Shown one piece after another: positions 1 through 11,600 of a stretch of DNA of 64,000 bases (positions are counted from its first letter, which is position 1; every line of letters starts with the position of its first letter). The stretch is taken from assembly GCA_018398805.1 (NCBI GenBank), contig JAGFBZ010000739.1:614001-678000 (forward strand), in the 5' to 3' direction. The notes beneath the pieces were generated by a model. It ran no database searches and had not been told where the DNA came from. It worked only from the letters and a program-made list of their open reading frames with translations. This DNA comes from Hirundichthys speculiger. Its lineage: Eukaryota > Chordata > Actinopteri > Beloniformes > Exocoetidae. The position numbers and the translations under genes were made by a program.

Positions 1-480
1 GGAAAAGTAGAAACATCTTGACTGAAAGAGGGTGTAAAAATATTAATCCATGCCTTTGTTACCTCTTGGCTGGACTATTTTAATGTGTTGCTTTCTTCGT
101 AGTGTTAAAAACCTTCAGGTTGTCCAGAATGCTGCTGCAGGCGTATTAACTAGAACTGGGAACAAAAATCAGACAAAGCCTTGAAAAATAAAGCTCCAAC
201 GTATCTAAAAAAAAACCCGAAAAACTAATAGTTCCATACTTGTCCTAGTAGAGCACTTTGCTTCCAAAACACAGGTTTACTTCCTGTTCTAAGAGTCTGT
301 AGGTCTAGAAAGGGTGGCAGCGCCTTTAGCTATCAGGTGCCTCTATTATGGAATCAAGTCGTTCTGGGAGACAGAATCCCTCTCTTCATTTAAGTTTAGG
401 CTTAAGGCCTTCCTTTTAAACAAAGCCTTTAACTCTGTAGTCTCTTAGTTATGCAGCTATAGACTTAGGGAGTAGGGGTT
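1..480 (+). mobile_element. degenerate L2-type LINE, C-terminal part of the RT ORF
   Basis: Broken frames read SWLDYFNVLL, a piece like QNAAAGVLTRTGN, KAPTYLK, and RKGGSAFSYQVPLLWNQ. These follow the order of the region after the reverse transcriptase catalytic core in vertebrate L2-type non-LTR elements (QNAAARVLT ... APxYL ... LWNxLP). The HWLP segment normally between them is missing and several stops interrupt the frame. The 5' part lies outside the window. Confidence 0.55.
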
Positions 481-644
481 CCTTTCTGCACTCAACATCT
501 TCACCCAGTTCCTCTCATCTCAGTTTGAGATTGTCTTGGATCATTTCATAACATGAACATCGTCCGTCTTCTGCAGGTCCTACCGTGGTGTTTATGCTTC
601 CTACTGCAGCTGCTACTCGGTTACCTTCACCTTCTCTTTTGCTC

Positions 645-840
645 CTGATGAGCAGCACAGCGGTGCAGTGGTTAACACTGACACTTCAGCTCAGGTTCAG
701 TTGGATCTCAGTTCAGCTGGGACTTTCTGTGATGAGTCTGCATGTGTTTTCCCTGCGTCTTCATGGGTTTAACCCAGCGACTCCGCTTCCCTCCACCCCA
801 AAAACATGCTGTTTAGGCTAATTGGTCACAATAAATCCTG
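645..840 (+). mobile_element. degenerate tRNA-like SINE piece
   Basis: The stretch begins with agcagcacagcggtgcagtg and gttaacactg and later has gtctgcatgtgttttccctgcg and caaaaacatgctgtttaggc-taattggt. These match, in order, the SINE at 61023-61383 (head with A-box, then gtttgcatgttctcc, then gacatgca...gttaactggt). The B-box region and the (ATGG)n tail are not clear. It sits between two LINE fragments. Confidence 0.45.
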
Positions 841-1132
841 CCCAGGCTTCATATATTAACTGTAATGTAATCTGATTACAGGAATAATTACAGGAATCAA
901 TGGGAGTAATTATTGGGATAATTTGATCTATTAAATAAATCAATCTAATTAATGTTTGTTCAGCAGCAAGAGAAAGCTGCTTGTGCTGTAAAAGCGTCTT
1001 GAGTGGTCCTTGGACTAGAGAGGTGTTATATAAGAACATTGTTGGTGTTGTTTGTTCAAAAAATGAATATTTTGCAGTGGAAATTTTAAGGGAAAAGTGC
1101 AGTTGATTCCCTTTACCTCCTGTTTTATTTTG

Positions 1133-2628
1133 CAAATCTCATTCTTTGTATGACAGGAATCCGCAAGCGAGATCACATCTCTCCCGTGTTAGCCTCCCTC
1201 CATTGGCTTCCCGTGAAATTTAGAATTGAGTTTAAAATTCTGCTTCTCGCATATAAGGCCCTTAATGGCCTAGCTCCGCGCTATTTACAAGACTTGATAG
1301 CTCGTTATGCTCCTAATAGAGCTCTCCGCTCTCAGAGTGCAGGATTACTCGTCGTTCCTAGAATATCTAAAAGTAGGTTTGGAGGACGGGCCTTCTGCTA
1401 CCAGGCACCTTTTTTATGGAACCAGCTACCAGTTTGGGTTAAGGAGGCTGATACTATCTCCATCTTTAAAACTAAATTGAAAACATTTCTGTTCAGTAAA
1501 GCCTACAATTAGTCTTAACTATAGTGTGTAGGGGCTAATAGTTATAACTATAGTTGTAGTAGTAAGACTAGAGTAGCTCGTCTTAATCACAGCTTCGTCA
1601 TAGTTATGCTGCTATAGGCCTACGCTACAGGGAGACACCAGCATGATCTGCTGAGTGGTGTCTCCACTGCTCTTCTCCTTTTTCTTCCTTTTTCTTCCTT
1701 TCTTCCTCCCTTCCTCCTCCTCCAGCTCATTTATAATTATTTGGGAGCACCCTGCTACTGAAACTGTGCTCCATTTTCTTTGCTTTCCTGTGTTTGTTGT
1801 GCTGTTTCTGCCCCCTTTTCTCTTTGTGTATTTGCAGGCCAGAGTTTCCTGGGTTTCATGCTGACTTGCAGTTCCATCCTCTGTCCATCCCGGGGTTCTC
1901 CTCCACTTGTGTTTGGGTGCCGACTGGTGTGGTGATCGGCGACCTGGTCCTCTGGCCATCTCATCCCAGTGCTGCTGCCTCCATCTGTTTATGTTTATAT
2001 ATTGCATCCTTTTGCTTGAAATCCTACCCTTCTCTTTTCTTAAACCCAAACCCCTTCCTCCTCCCCCCTCCTCCCCCTTCTCTCACACACCTCACCTACA
2101 CCCCACCCGCACATTACTGATACTCAAGAGCCTATCATGACTCATTACGCTGACCACACGCCCAAGGGCCCTCCATAGCTCGCTTGCATTCACCCTACAA
2201 CAATTCCACTACTTCTTTATTATTATTTTTTACTTTTTCTGTGCTCTCCTCTCTCTGTCCTACATCCTCTTTCTGTCCTCCATCTTCTCTCTGTCCTACA
2301 TCCTCTCTCTGTCCTGTCTCCCCTCTTTTTCTTTCTCTACCCGGCTGGCCTTCGGCAGGAAGGTCCCCCCATATGAGCCAGGTCCTGCTCAAGGTTTCTT
2401 CCTCTTAAAGTGGAGTTTTTCCTTGCCACTGTTTGGTATAAAGGTTTTTTTTTCTCCCTACGTGGGAGTTTTTTACCTGCCATTATCATTGATTGGATTT
2501 AATTGTATAATCTTAGTTGATGATATTTGCTCGGGGGTCATGCTCTGGGTCTCTGTAAAGCGCCTAGAGACAATTGTCATTGTAACAGACGCTATATAAA
2601 TAAAATTGAATTGAATTGAATTGAATTG
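1133..2628 (+). mobile_element. L2-type LINE 3' end: ORF tail, 3' UTR and (TTGAA)n tail
   Basis: An open frame ending at 1512 encodes the tail of a non-LTR reverse transcriptase ORF: ISPVLASLHWLPVKFRIEFK, ILLLAYKALNGLAPRYLQDL, SRFGGRAFCYQAPFLWNQLP and FKTKLKTFLFSKAYN. It is followed by about 1.1 kb of pyrimidine-rich 3' UTR with repeated ctctctgtcctacatcct blocks (2250-2330). The end is gtaaagcgcctagagacaat, then ctatataaataaa and four TTGAA units (2606-2628). This stem-like 3' end with a short tandem tail is typical of teleost L2-clade elements. The copy is strongly 5' truncated. A related copy lies at 43175-44123. Confidence 0.8.
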
Positions 2629-2629
2629 T

Positions 2630-5600
2630 ATGTTAGGTTCAGTTTTGACGTCCTTGGTTTTCCTCTACCCTGACTGTTCACATCTGTGAGTATATTTTGT
2701 CCGTCTTTCCTTCTTCCCTGCCACTCTGGAAAAAAAAAGCAGAACAAATAATCTTGGCTAAATCTCAAACAAGGATTTCATTGTTTTTTTATTTTTATTT
2801 TTTTGTGTAGTGGATGTGTTGTCTGGTCTCAGATTTGACTGATCAGAGCTTCTGATCAAATTTCTCTCTTTGACTCTCAGTCATAAGAGAAGTTTAGTCA
2901 CTGCTGAAATTAAAATAATAAGATTATCCTGTAAATCTCAGACAAGCTTACAGTGAAAGGTTATAGCTTACTTTCTCTGCAGGAAGGACTTATAGGAACC
3001 AGGATGGTAATTGCACACTGAGAAGAGTGCTGTTAACATTATAATTATGGATATATTCCCCTGGGATCATTATATTTTGCTGGAGGAGGAACCTCTACAA
3101 TAGAAAGGAAGGATTTTAATTTTTTCGTTTTTATTCAGTTCAGCATTTCCATTTTTCTTTTGAAAAAAGGCATCCATATCACACATATAATTGCCTAGAC
3201 TCTAGAACCCTTTTATTTATATATTTTTTTGCTCATTTGGTGAGGATGCACTGTAAAAAGAAAACTGTTGAAAAAGTAGTTTTTTTTCCACATTTCTACA
3301 GATTTTCTGACCAGCTCAGGCCACCCTTGTTCATTTAATGACCTCAAAGTTGACGTAAAGTCACAACGGACTCAGGCAGGAACGAAAATGAGGTCTCACA
3401 ATTTTCCACAGCTGCCCAGTTCGAGCGCTCGTTTCTGTGTAACTGACACCGCCGCGTTCAGGAAAAGACATGCTGACATTTACTAATGCATTCCAACACT
3501 CACATCTCATCAGGCACTACTCATCCATGTACAGCCTCTGTCCAACTTAACTTCTGACATGAGTTGGAGTTAACAGGAGGAGCGGACAAATTGAAGAGAT
3601 AGCTGTTAACCTTCACAGGTGCTTGACTTCGCTTTGGTCTGCAGTGTCACTAAGGGCTCATACAAGCCAAGAGATGAGGTGTTGTATCACACCTGACATT
3701 GATAATGGTGACAGTATTTTTGACCTCCTTAGCAGAAACATGGGATTTGATCAGCAACTGGGGCTAACAGCCATTTATTTTTTATTTTTTTTTTCAATTA
3801 ACTTAATGTATTTATTGAAAATCAGTAAATTGTGAGGCCATTTTTGTGCCAAAAATATCTGTTCACTGATCATTTGATTAGACATTTGTCCGTGTTTATA
3901 TAACTTTCTGCTCCACCTGACTATGGAGACTTTTCCAGGGTAATGTAGCTACGTTAGCAGGTTCAAACATAAAACTATTTTAGTCACGCAGCAAAGACAG
4001 ACTGACAATTCGGAGTTATGTTTAATTCGGTCAAGATGCATCAATTTTGAACATGTACCTAATAAAGATGACTTTTTGTGTGTGGATTTTGGCCGATTGT
4101 CCAACAAGGAGATCATATCAGAAGAATGTCCTTAACGGCGCATCAGATTGACGCTCAAGGACACAATGACGCATGAGATTGACGCATCATAACAACACAT
4201 CAGAACTACGCACAGTGATGACACATCAGAGCGACAGCATAACAACGCATGAGACGATAGAAGAACACATGCAACACAATCTGAGAGCACAAGGAGACGA
4301 CAGAAACCAAAGATGAATAAATGCAACCAAATGTTTCAAGTGCTTTTCACCCCATCTCTCAGGGAAGAGTCCTGTTACCCAGCAGAAGAAGCTAATTTCA
4401 GCTGCTTGCATCCCCGTTCTCATTTTTTTCCGGGCAGTACCCACAGTGAGGGTTGAAACAAAGACAGCCTTGTCCGTTGGCTCGGCTCTCCCTTCACCAC
4501 AACAGACCAGTACAGAGTCCACATCGCCCTGGCTCTCTTTAGAATCTACAAACTAAAACAGAAAAGACAACCTGCTGTTTTGCTGCTGGCTACACACCAG
4601 TAATAAGGGATGATGCAATCTCCCCGTGAGTTGATGGACACTACCAGTCATCTCTTTAGCTGTGTGAGCGTACAGTAGGTGCAGAAGCTGTGGTTTTGTT
4701 GCAGCATCCCTTGAAAAGAAATATCTCATCACTGAACTGTGTGAGAAAACATTTGAGATCTTCTGCCTCCAACTTGTTCTGTCGCACATGTAAAAACAGC
4801 CAAAAAAAATACTTCAGAAGATGTCTTTTGACAATGACACAGCTAAAGTCAAAGCAAAGCGACAGCCTCAAAATGCTTTTCTCATCACCACAGGTTGTCA
4901 TGTTGTCTGAAATTCTGACTGACAAAATTTCCTTTAGGACTTATTTGGCCTCTTGTTGATAGATGTAGAAAACTATAGCCGTGTTTGAAACTGTGCAGTA
5001 GCCTGGTGCATGATGAAACACTCAGATAATGCTAAAGTCAAAGAAAATGTCCAGAGTATGACTAACCAGTCTGCCTTGCATGCTGTATCCCAGAATGCAG
5101 TAGGGCAGTCCAGTGGAATCCAGTCACACCAGTCCCTTGACCAAGATGGGTTGTTGCTCTTAAGGCGGTACCCGACGTACTACTGACGCCGACCATAAAG
5201 GTATCCAGTAAGGACTGTTCACTGCATTGCATGTGCATTATCCACTATGTGGTTTTGGAAAAAAGGACTACAAATAACTGCAGTTTCAATTGTACAGTGC
5301 AAAGAAAACAATCGTCAAGTGCTGACACTTGGCAGAACACACATGGCCCCCAATTCTGTTGCTGATAATCCCAAAAAAGAAAGTATGAAGTCTAAGGAGT
5401 AAATGCAATGAGCCGTGTTAAGATGGCATTACATGGTGAAGAAACGCAATGAGAAGACAACAAGCTTACCCTCTATTATTGTGGCGCTATTGTGAAGAAG
5501 TCACAATGATTTTACATTTGGTAAAATAATCCTTGGTTTTTGCTTGGGGGGCTTAAACCCAAGCAAACAGCAACTGAAAGGTAAAAGCTTAAATGAAAAT

Positions 5601-6365
5601 GGAAAATTAACACCTATAGTCACTCGATCAGGTATATTATTTGATAGTCTATTTTTCAAATATATATATTTGACTTGTGATGCACAAAAATCATCTGGTC
5701 TTCTTGTAACTTCTTGGCATGTGATTAGAAAGTATTTCCTTTAAATCAGCCTGAGCAAACCGAAACCAATCAGACCAACAAACCCCCACCTACAGCTCTA
5801 TGAATATGGGTTACTCAGGACAGGACAGTGATGGTTCAAACCTTTGGAAATTTGGCAGCAAATGGATCGCTGTAACCTGGAGAGATGACCGAGATATTGA
5901 TGCCTGCCAGCATCCAGCTGCTTTGCCTGATAGTATATATGTACTGCCACCATGCAGTTAACTTTCAAAGACATTGTGCTTATTTTGTTTGGATCAGGTT
6001 GCAGAAATTTATAATTTACCTCAAGCTGGGTGGAAAAGAAAAACACTGGATAAGCTTAAGTAGAGAAAAGAAGTCTACTGATTAAAAGTAAAACTCTCAT
6101 TCGCCCTTCTTAAGTAGTCTGACAGGCTGACACAACCACACACAGACATTTCGTGCAGGCATAGCTTACTAATGGTTTGCTTTGCATTAGAGTGGAACAA
6201 AAAAAAAAAAGCTGCATGCTGCCTGAGCTAATTTGTGTTTGCAGTGGAGGTGGCCGCTGTCCTCACAGCCTGTATTGTTCTGTCCAACCACGGCCCACCG
6301 CCGTGCACTCATGAATTGTCTGACAGAGCTCACAGCCTAACAAACGGGCGGATCTGTTTGCGTAA
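2630..6365. other. 3' flank of the gene, no assigned feature
   Basis: A+T-rich sequence with short homopolymers and no coding pattern or element boundary that I could support. A degenerate stretch at 4130-4260 repeats tgacgcatcag-like words loosely, without a clean period. The short open frames here lack any recognised motif. Confidence 0.5.
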
Positions 6366-6390
6366 GGGGGGGGGGGGGGGGGGGGGGGGG
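6366..6390 (+). repeat. homopolymer run of 25 G
   Basis: Twenty-five uninterrupted guanines follow cgtaa. Such a run can fold into stacked G-quartets on the plus strand and is prone to length errors in sequencing, so the count is approximate. Confidence 0.95.
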
Positions 6391-6861
6391 ATGTTGAAAG
6401 ACGCGTCAGGTTGCAGTTTCATGCGTAAAACATGAAACAACCACAACACAGACGAGCAGAGACGCTAGGGAGAGAATTTAAAAATGCGTTCAGTGTCGAC
6501 AGGCTTGTATCTGCGATGGCTGAATATTAGAGACAAATGCTCTCCTAAATAAACACAATTCTGAAAAACTTTGCCCATAAAGGCTTGTCTTGACCCTAAA
6601 CTGAAGTGAAACACTGACACTGGTGCTGACATCTGCTGTTTAGTCACTTGCAACAGCGCACCACTCCTTTCTCTCAGGAAACCCCCCCGATGGCCATACG
6701 TGCCTAAAATTCCAAGCATCTCTTTTCAATTTAAGTGGCGTAAGTTTTAATTTCACACTAGCTTGCCTTTATAAACTTTAAAAACATGCAATTTGTTCTA
6801 TAAAAGGAAGGAAACTTCCCCCGGAAACAGAGGAAACTAGAAAAGCACTCGGAGAGCGCAG

Positions 6862-7252
6862 ACCTCCGCCAAGTGCAACAATTCCCTCATATAGCGATTT
6901 TACAGATTGCGATAAAATCCGCTTTCTGGATCAGATCCGGATCAGCCTTTGAAATTTGAAATTTGATAGAGGTTCCCATTGTCAATCCCTGAGTCAAATT
7001 TCATGAGTTTTGGGCAATAATTAACGGAGATATTGAGAAACAAATTTTTCAGCCCCATTGACCGCAATGTTATCAAAAATTTGAAAGTGATCCAGAATCC
7101 AGGATTTCTTCTGGATCACAGCCAAAATGAAATCAGTTCTTCCTTTTCACATCTCTGACAACTCCTTAAAGATTTCATCAAAACCCATTCATAACTTTTT
7201 GAGTTATCTCGTACACAGACAGACAGACAAACATAACCTCCTTGGTGGAGGT
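6862..7252. mobile_element. fold-back interspersed repeat with 12-bp inverted ends
   Basis: The stretch starts with acctccgccaag (6862-6873) and ends with cttggtggaggt (7241-7252), which are inverted copies with one mismatch. Between them are phrases common in fish genomes: ggatcagatccggatcagcc, gccattg-like runs, cattcataactttttgagtt and a cagacagacagac tract. There is no coding capacity. I take it as a non-autonomous element of uncertain class; the element may extend upstream to about 6841 (aaaagcactcggagagcgca). Confidence 0.55.
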
Positions 7253-7791
7253 AAAGACAGCTTTTAGCCTGTGCGTTTGACCTGACGTTGAGCAAATTAG
7301 AGCTTTTGTAATCGGACCTGCAGTTCATTTCTTTGTTTATTTGAGCTTTAACTCGTTTTTGCTCTGATTGCACATCTCCTGTGAGAGTTCCCGTTAAGAG
7401 CAGTGAGCATAAAATTTCGAGACATATGGAAGTATTTGTAAAAGGCTACTAAAATAACAAACCTCTGCGGCTTTCATCTCTCATGTGATGCAGTTCTGTT
7501 GATCCAAAGGGATATTAAAAAAATATATTTCAACAGCTTGAATCTGTTATAACATGATGTTTTAATATCAATTTATCTACAAAATCGTTTACTGACACCA
7601 CTGTAATCTGTTCTCCATGGAAAGTGCACGGTCACTGAAGCAAATAAACATATAAAAATTACAAACAAACAGATCTTGTACCGTCTTTACCATAAAACGT
7701 CCATTCATTTGGCATTGGTACTTACAGTATAAATGAGCAGAGTCATAATCGAAACAGGATGGTTCAACTTTATGCGGTGGCTTCTAATCAG

Positions 7792-7797
7792 TTTATT
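7792..7797 (-). promoter_or_regulatory. candidate polyadenylation signal of the brinp3-like gene
   Basis: The plus strand reads tttatt, so AATAAA on the minus strand, about 240 bases past the stop codon. It is the first such hexamer noticed downstream of the stop. Mammalian BRINP 3' ends can be longer, so the true cleavage site may be further along. Confidence 0.3.
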
Positions 7798-8035
7798 TTG
7801 GACAAACAGTTGTGCGTTTCCTCACTGGTCCAGCCCGTCCTTTACACACAGCACTGAAAAGAGGCTCCACACAACAACCAGATGAGTACATTCTTCAGCT
7901 GTCCACAGCCGGTCGTCCTGATTAATTACACAGTCTGGTAATCCACGGAGACTGAGCATCTGTCGGCATCTGCGCCATTTGTTATCTCCCCAAGTTGTCT
8001 TTGTCGCCGTTTTACAATCTCCCTTCGAGCAGCCG

Positions 8036-8804
8036 TTAACTGCACAACTTGGTGGTTTCGTAATCCACTGAGTTGGGCAGACGCGAGCTGAAGGCCTGTA
8101 AGGAGGCGTGAATGCGAACCACCTCGCTGGCGGTCAGCTTGAGTCTGTGCCGGAGGAGACAAGCGAAAAGGTCCAGCCTCTGCTGGCCTGGAGGGGACAG
8201 CCGGTTCACCCGGTCTCGTATTTCCAAGAGCTGAAGCATGGCTGTGTCCTGGGAGCCCTGGGTGTACGGGTAGTCCAGCTGCAGGATCAGGTCTCGAATC
8301 GCCTCTGGGTCGAAGTGCATGCTGTAGCCGAAGACTTGGATGCTGTTGATCTTCATGTAGCCCAAGCTCTGCGCGGGGTCGGACATCTCTATCGGTTCAT
8401 AATAGACGCTGTCGTTCACTCCGTCCTGAGTCTTTATCCTGCTACGAAGGTAGATGTGGATGGTTTCAAAGAACGTCTTCCACTTGTTGCCCAGCGTCAG
8501 AGTCCAGTTGTAACAGTCGAAGGGCAGGTCCAGCTTCTTGGCCTGCCAGTCTGGAAAGCTGTTCGTTGACGGGTATGTACCAACTCTCGGAGTGGCTCCC
8601 TCCAAACGGGTTGATGTAGAGGGTGAGAGCAGGCTCCAGGGTGCTGTTTTTTGTAAGGCAGATCTGAAGGGATATTCCCAGCAACATGTGGACCATGTTG
8701 GACTTGTACTTGTTGCTCTTCAGCGTCAGGAGCATCCTCTTTCTCCACGATGGGTCGAACCAGCTGTTGAGTCGCATGTCATTGCTGATGAATATCGCGT
8801 GGAC
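8036..8804 (-). CDS. brinp3: brinp3-like last coding exon with an internal frame change
   Basis: The acceptor ctcttttag|GTCC starts VHAIFISNDMRLNSWFDPSW, RKRMLLTLKSNKYKSNMVHM, ICLTKNSTLEPALTLYINP and FGGSHSESWYIPVNE. At about 8559-8564 the frame changes: the minus strand has GAAC-AGC-TTT-CCA where the family needs a full codon between Glu and Ser. The reading resumes one frame over as SFPDWQAKKLDLPFDCYNW, WTLTLGNKWKTFFETIHIYL, FGYSMHFDPEAIRDLILQL, RLDLFACLLRHRLKLTASE and YETTKLCS, with stop taa at 8038-8036. The exon is 769 bp, one more than a multiple of three, although it begins in phase 0. Without correction the protein would end at 8466 after a nonsense tail. More than 170 well-conserved codons after the shift argue for a recent or artefactual indel rather than an old pseudogene. 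Confidence 0.9.
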
Positions 8805-9056
8805 CTAAAAGAGACACAAGAAAAAAAAAGAAATCTTTATGGATCTTCTGGGACTCCAGGAACAACTGTCATCAGTGACGATGTTAAAGTATGTTCAAGT
8901 TTCAACCTAAACCCAACAGACAGGTGTCTGTTTGCTACCTTAACAGTTCATTCAGAACAAGTCCATCAAGTAGGAAAATTCAACTTCAACAGGAAGTAGA
9001 GTATTTACCTGTGAATGTGACGGCTTGGATGTATCAGATCCTTTTACTTTTATGCA

Positions 9057-10288
9057 CACTATATTGCCAAAAGTATTTGCTCATTCATCTAAATGATCAG
9101 AATCAGGTGTTCCAGACACTTCCATGGCCACAGGTGTATAAAATCAAGCACCTAGACATGCAGACTGTTTCTACAAACATTTGTGAAAGAATGGGTCGCT
9201 ATCAGGAGCTCAGTGAATTCCAGGTGGAACTGTGATAGGATGACACCTGTGAAACAAATCCAGTAGTGAAATTTCTTCATTCCTAAATATTCCACAGTCA
9301 ACTGTCAGCTGTATTATAAGGAAATGGAAGTGTTTGGCAACGATAGCAACTCAGCCATGAAGTGGTAGGACATGTAAACTGAGGGGGCGGGGTCAGCGGA
9401 TGATGAAGAACATAGTGCAAAGAGGTCACCAACTTTCTGCTGAGTCAATCACTCCAGACCTCCAAACTTCATGTGTCCTTCAGATTAGTTCAACAACAGA
9501 GCAGAGAGCTTCATGAATGGGTTTCCATGGTGGAGCAGCTGCATCCAAGCCAGACATCACCAAGAACAATGGAAAGCATTGGATGCAGTGGAGTAAAGCA
9601 GCCACCACTGGACTCTAGAGCAGTGGAGGAACGTTCTCTGGAGAGAAGAATCACACTTCTCCATCTGGTAATCTGATGGAAGAGTCTGGGTTTGGTGGTT
9701 TCCAGGAGAACGGTACTTGTCTGACTGCATTGATCCAAGTGTAAAGTTTGGTGGAGGGGGGTTATGGTGTGGGCTTGTTTTTCAGGAGCTGGGCTTGGCC
9801 CCTTAGTTCCAGTGAAAGGAACTCTGAATGCTTCAGCAGACCAAGACATTTTGGACAATTCCATGCTCCCAACTTTGTGGACCAGTTTGGAGCTGGACCC
9901 TTCCTCTTCCAACATGACTGTGCACCAGTGCACAAAGCAAGGTCCATAAAGACATGGATGGAAGAGTCTGGTGTGGATGAACCTGACTGGCCTGCACAGA
10001 GTCCTGACCTCAACCCGATAGAAAACACCTTTGGGATGAATTAGAGCAAAGACTGAGAACCAGACCTTCTGGTCCAACATCAGTGTTTGACCTCACAAAT
10101 GTTCTTCTGGAAGAATGGACCAAAATCCCCATAAACACACTCCTAAACCTTGTGGACAGCCTTCCCAGAAGAGTTGAAGCTGTTCTAGCTGCAAAGGGTG
10201 CAGCCACGTCATATTGATTAGGAATGGGATGAACTAAAGCTCATATGTGAGTCAAGACAGGTGAGAGAATACTTTTGGTCAGATAGTG
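9057..10288 (+). mobile_element. Tc1-like DNA transposon, defective, with both terminal repeats
   Basis: The ends are cactatattgccaaaagtat (from 9057) and, inverted, cactatctgaccaaaagtat (to 10288), giving terminal repeats of about 28 bp. TA follows the right end; CA stands at the left, a likely decayed TA. The interior encodes a Tc1/mariner transposase on the plus strand in broken frames: VKFGGGG, GCFSGAG-like, [40 protein letters not shown] and WPAQSPDLNPIENTF. The first catalytic Asp region reads REESHF-like where DES is expected, and there are frameshifts (around 9700, 9770 and 10040), so the element cannot move by itself. It lies in the 8.4-kb intron before the last brinp3 exon, in the opposite orientation to the gene. 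Confidence 0.85.
9748..10044 (+). pseudogene. Tc1-like transposase remnant (catalytic core)
   Basis: The longest open piece of the transposase in the element at 9057-10288. It contains [19 protein letters not shown], with the second catalytic Asp region (QHDCAPVH), and DWPAQSPDLNPIEN, the region of the third acidic residue. The N-terminal helix-turn-helix DNA-binding region is spread over other frames upstream (9190-9700). The downstream part (RTRPSGPTSVFDLTN-like, then RRVEAVLAAKG-like) continues after a frameshift near 10040. Confidence 0.8.
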
Positions 10289-10649
10289 TATGTTAAACTT
10301 TGCAGGATAGTGTATAAATGGTTTAATACGAAAGCGCTGGAGGCAATCTTTCAGATGAGTCAAAAGGCCCATTTCAGTCATATATGTGAAGGTTTTTTAG
10401 TTGCTTGTGAGAATGCTTTTCAGTTCTTTTTAAAAAGCTGTGTTGCTTGAATATGTGCAAGGATTTCAGTGTTCCTAATGGCATTTTCAGCATGCAGATG
10501 CAAATTAAAAGGTGGATGGTAACATCCACAATAGATTTTTTGGCAGATCCTCCCCGACTTGGACAGATAAAAAAAAAAAAAAGCCACACAGAATTGAAAG
10601 GATCTTTTGTGAATCATTTTCCGGAAAAATCTAAATTATAACATTCTTT

Positions 10650-10875
10650 CAATCCTCTGATATTTGTGGGCATTTATTCATGCATAGCTCTCTATGAAAC
10701 GTCATGATCCCACAGCATTTCAATCAGACTGAGGTCTAGACTTTTTTGCACACTGCACAAGTGAAAAACCTGGATTATTCTATTTTTTCCCAACCATTCT
10801 GGTGTAGATTTACCGGTGTGCTCTGGAACATCGTCCTTTGACATGACACTACATCAGCCAAGCTTTATCTGTCAG
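10650..10875 (-). mobile_element. second Tc1-like remnant, fragment
   Basis: Phrases such as catttcaatcagactgaggt, ccattctggtgtagatttac and agccaagctttatctgtc correspond to the antisense of a common teleost Tc1-like transposase family (IDLKCxxE and the region around the third catalytic residue). No ends are recognised and stops are frequent. It is a decayed piece only. Confidence 0.45.
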
Positions 10876-11280
10876 AAAGCAAATCTGAAACATCACAAAG
10901 GTCTGCAAAAGTAAGAAAAAGCCCATATCCTGCACCAAAGAGACAAATTATCTTCCACAGAGAGACCTGCTGTTGTTCAGACTATTTACCAGACAAGGTC
11001 TTTTGTCGCTCGCCCGTCTTGTGGGTCATTCGGGTCACTGTCACGTATGAGTTTCTAAGCAGGTAGATTACTACCTGCTTCCATGTGCGTCAGTGAATTT
11101 GGACCTTGATTATTAACTCATAGCTCCATTCATCCGACATTTCAGGTCAGCACAATTAGTGGCTCTGGATGGAAGGAGCTAAAGAGAACTTTCGATAATC
11201 AGTTCCATCCATAGGGATCATCACACGACTCAGTAAGTCCCCTTAGATCCAGTAGACAAAAAAAATATATATATATAAAC

Positions 11281-11600
11281 TAGGGCTGTAGCAATACACT
11301 AATCTCGCGATACGATATGATACACAATACACGATATTCGGCTCACAATACGATATATATCGATATTCATCTTACTATACATTTACATCATTTTTCGAAA
11401 GTTTTTAAAGGGACAAAGTGATTTTGGTGACATCTTGTCAGTGTTCCAATGCCTTTATTAAATTAATTGAACTGAAAGCATCAATTACACATCATATGGC
11501 TGACAGGCAGCTTGCAAATGCTGGACAAAATGAATAAAAGATTTGTTGAGAAAAATAGTTTCATTAAGTTAAACAGTGCAAATTGTTACTTGCAAGCTTT
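11281..11600 (+). mobile_element. hAT-like non-autonomous element 'family A', 5' part (copy 1)
   Basis: The copy starts tagggctgtagcaatacact and continues through the cgatac/gatatat-rich head, a tgacatcttgtcagtgttcc block and ggctgacaggcagcttgcaa, to gcaagcttttaacc, where a piggyBac element begins at its TTAA. Four other copies occur in this window (13845-14491, 30207-31147, 40719-41104 and 42108-42619). The 3' half of this copy is not found after the piggyBac element, so the copy is incomplete. Confidence 0.7.

Noticed and set aside
1612..2140. Overlapping open frames of 69-145 codons on both strands
   Set aside because: They lie in the pyrimidine-rich 3' UTR of a LINE and owe their length to low complexity.
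8108..8999. Plus-strand frames of 153 codons over the last brinp3 exon
   Set aside because: They are shadows of the conserved minus-strand exon.
9511..10080. 189-codon open frame on the minus strand
   Set aside because: It is the antisense of the Tc1-like transposase, whose motifs are read on the plus strand.
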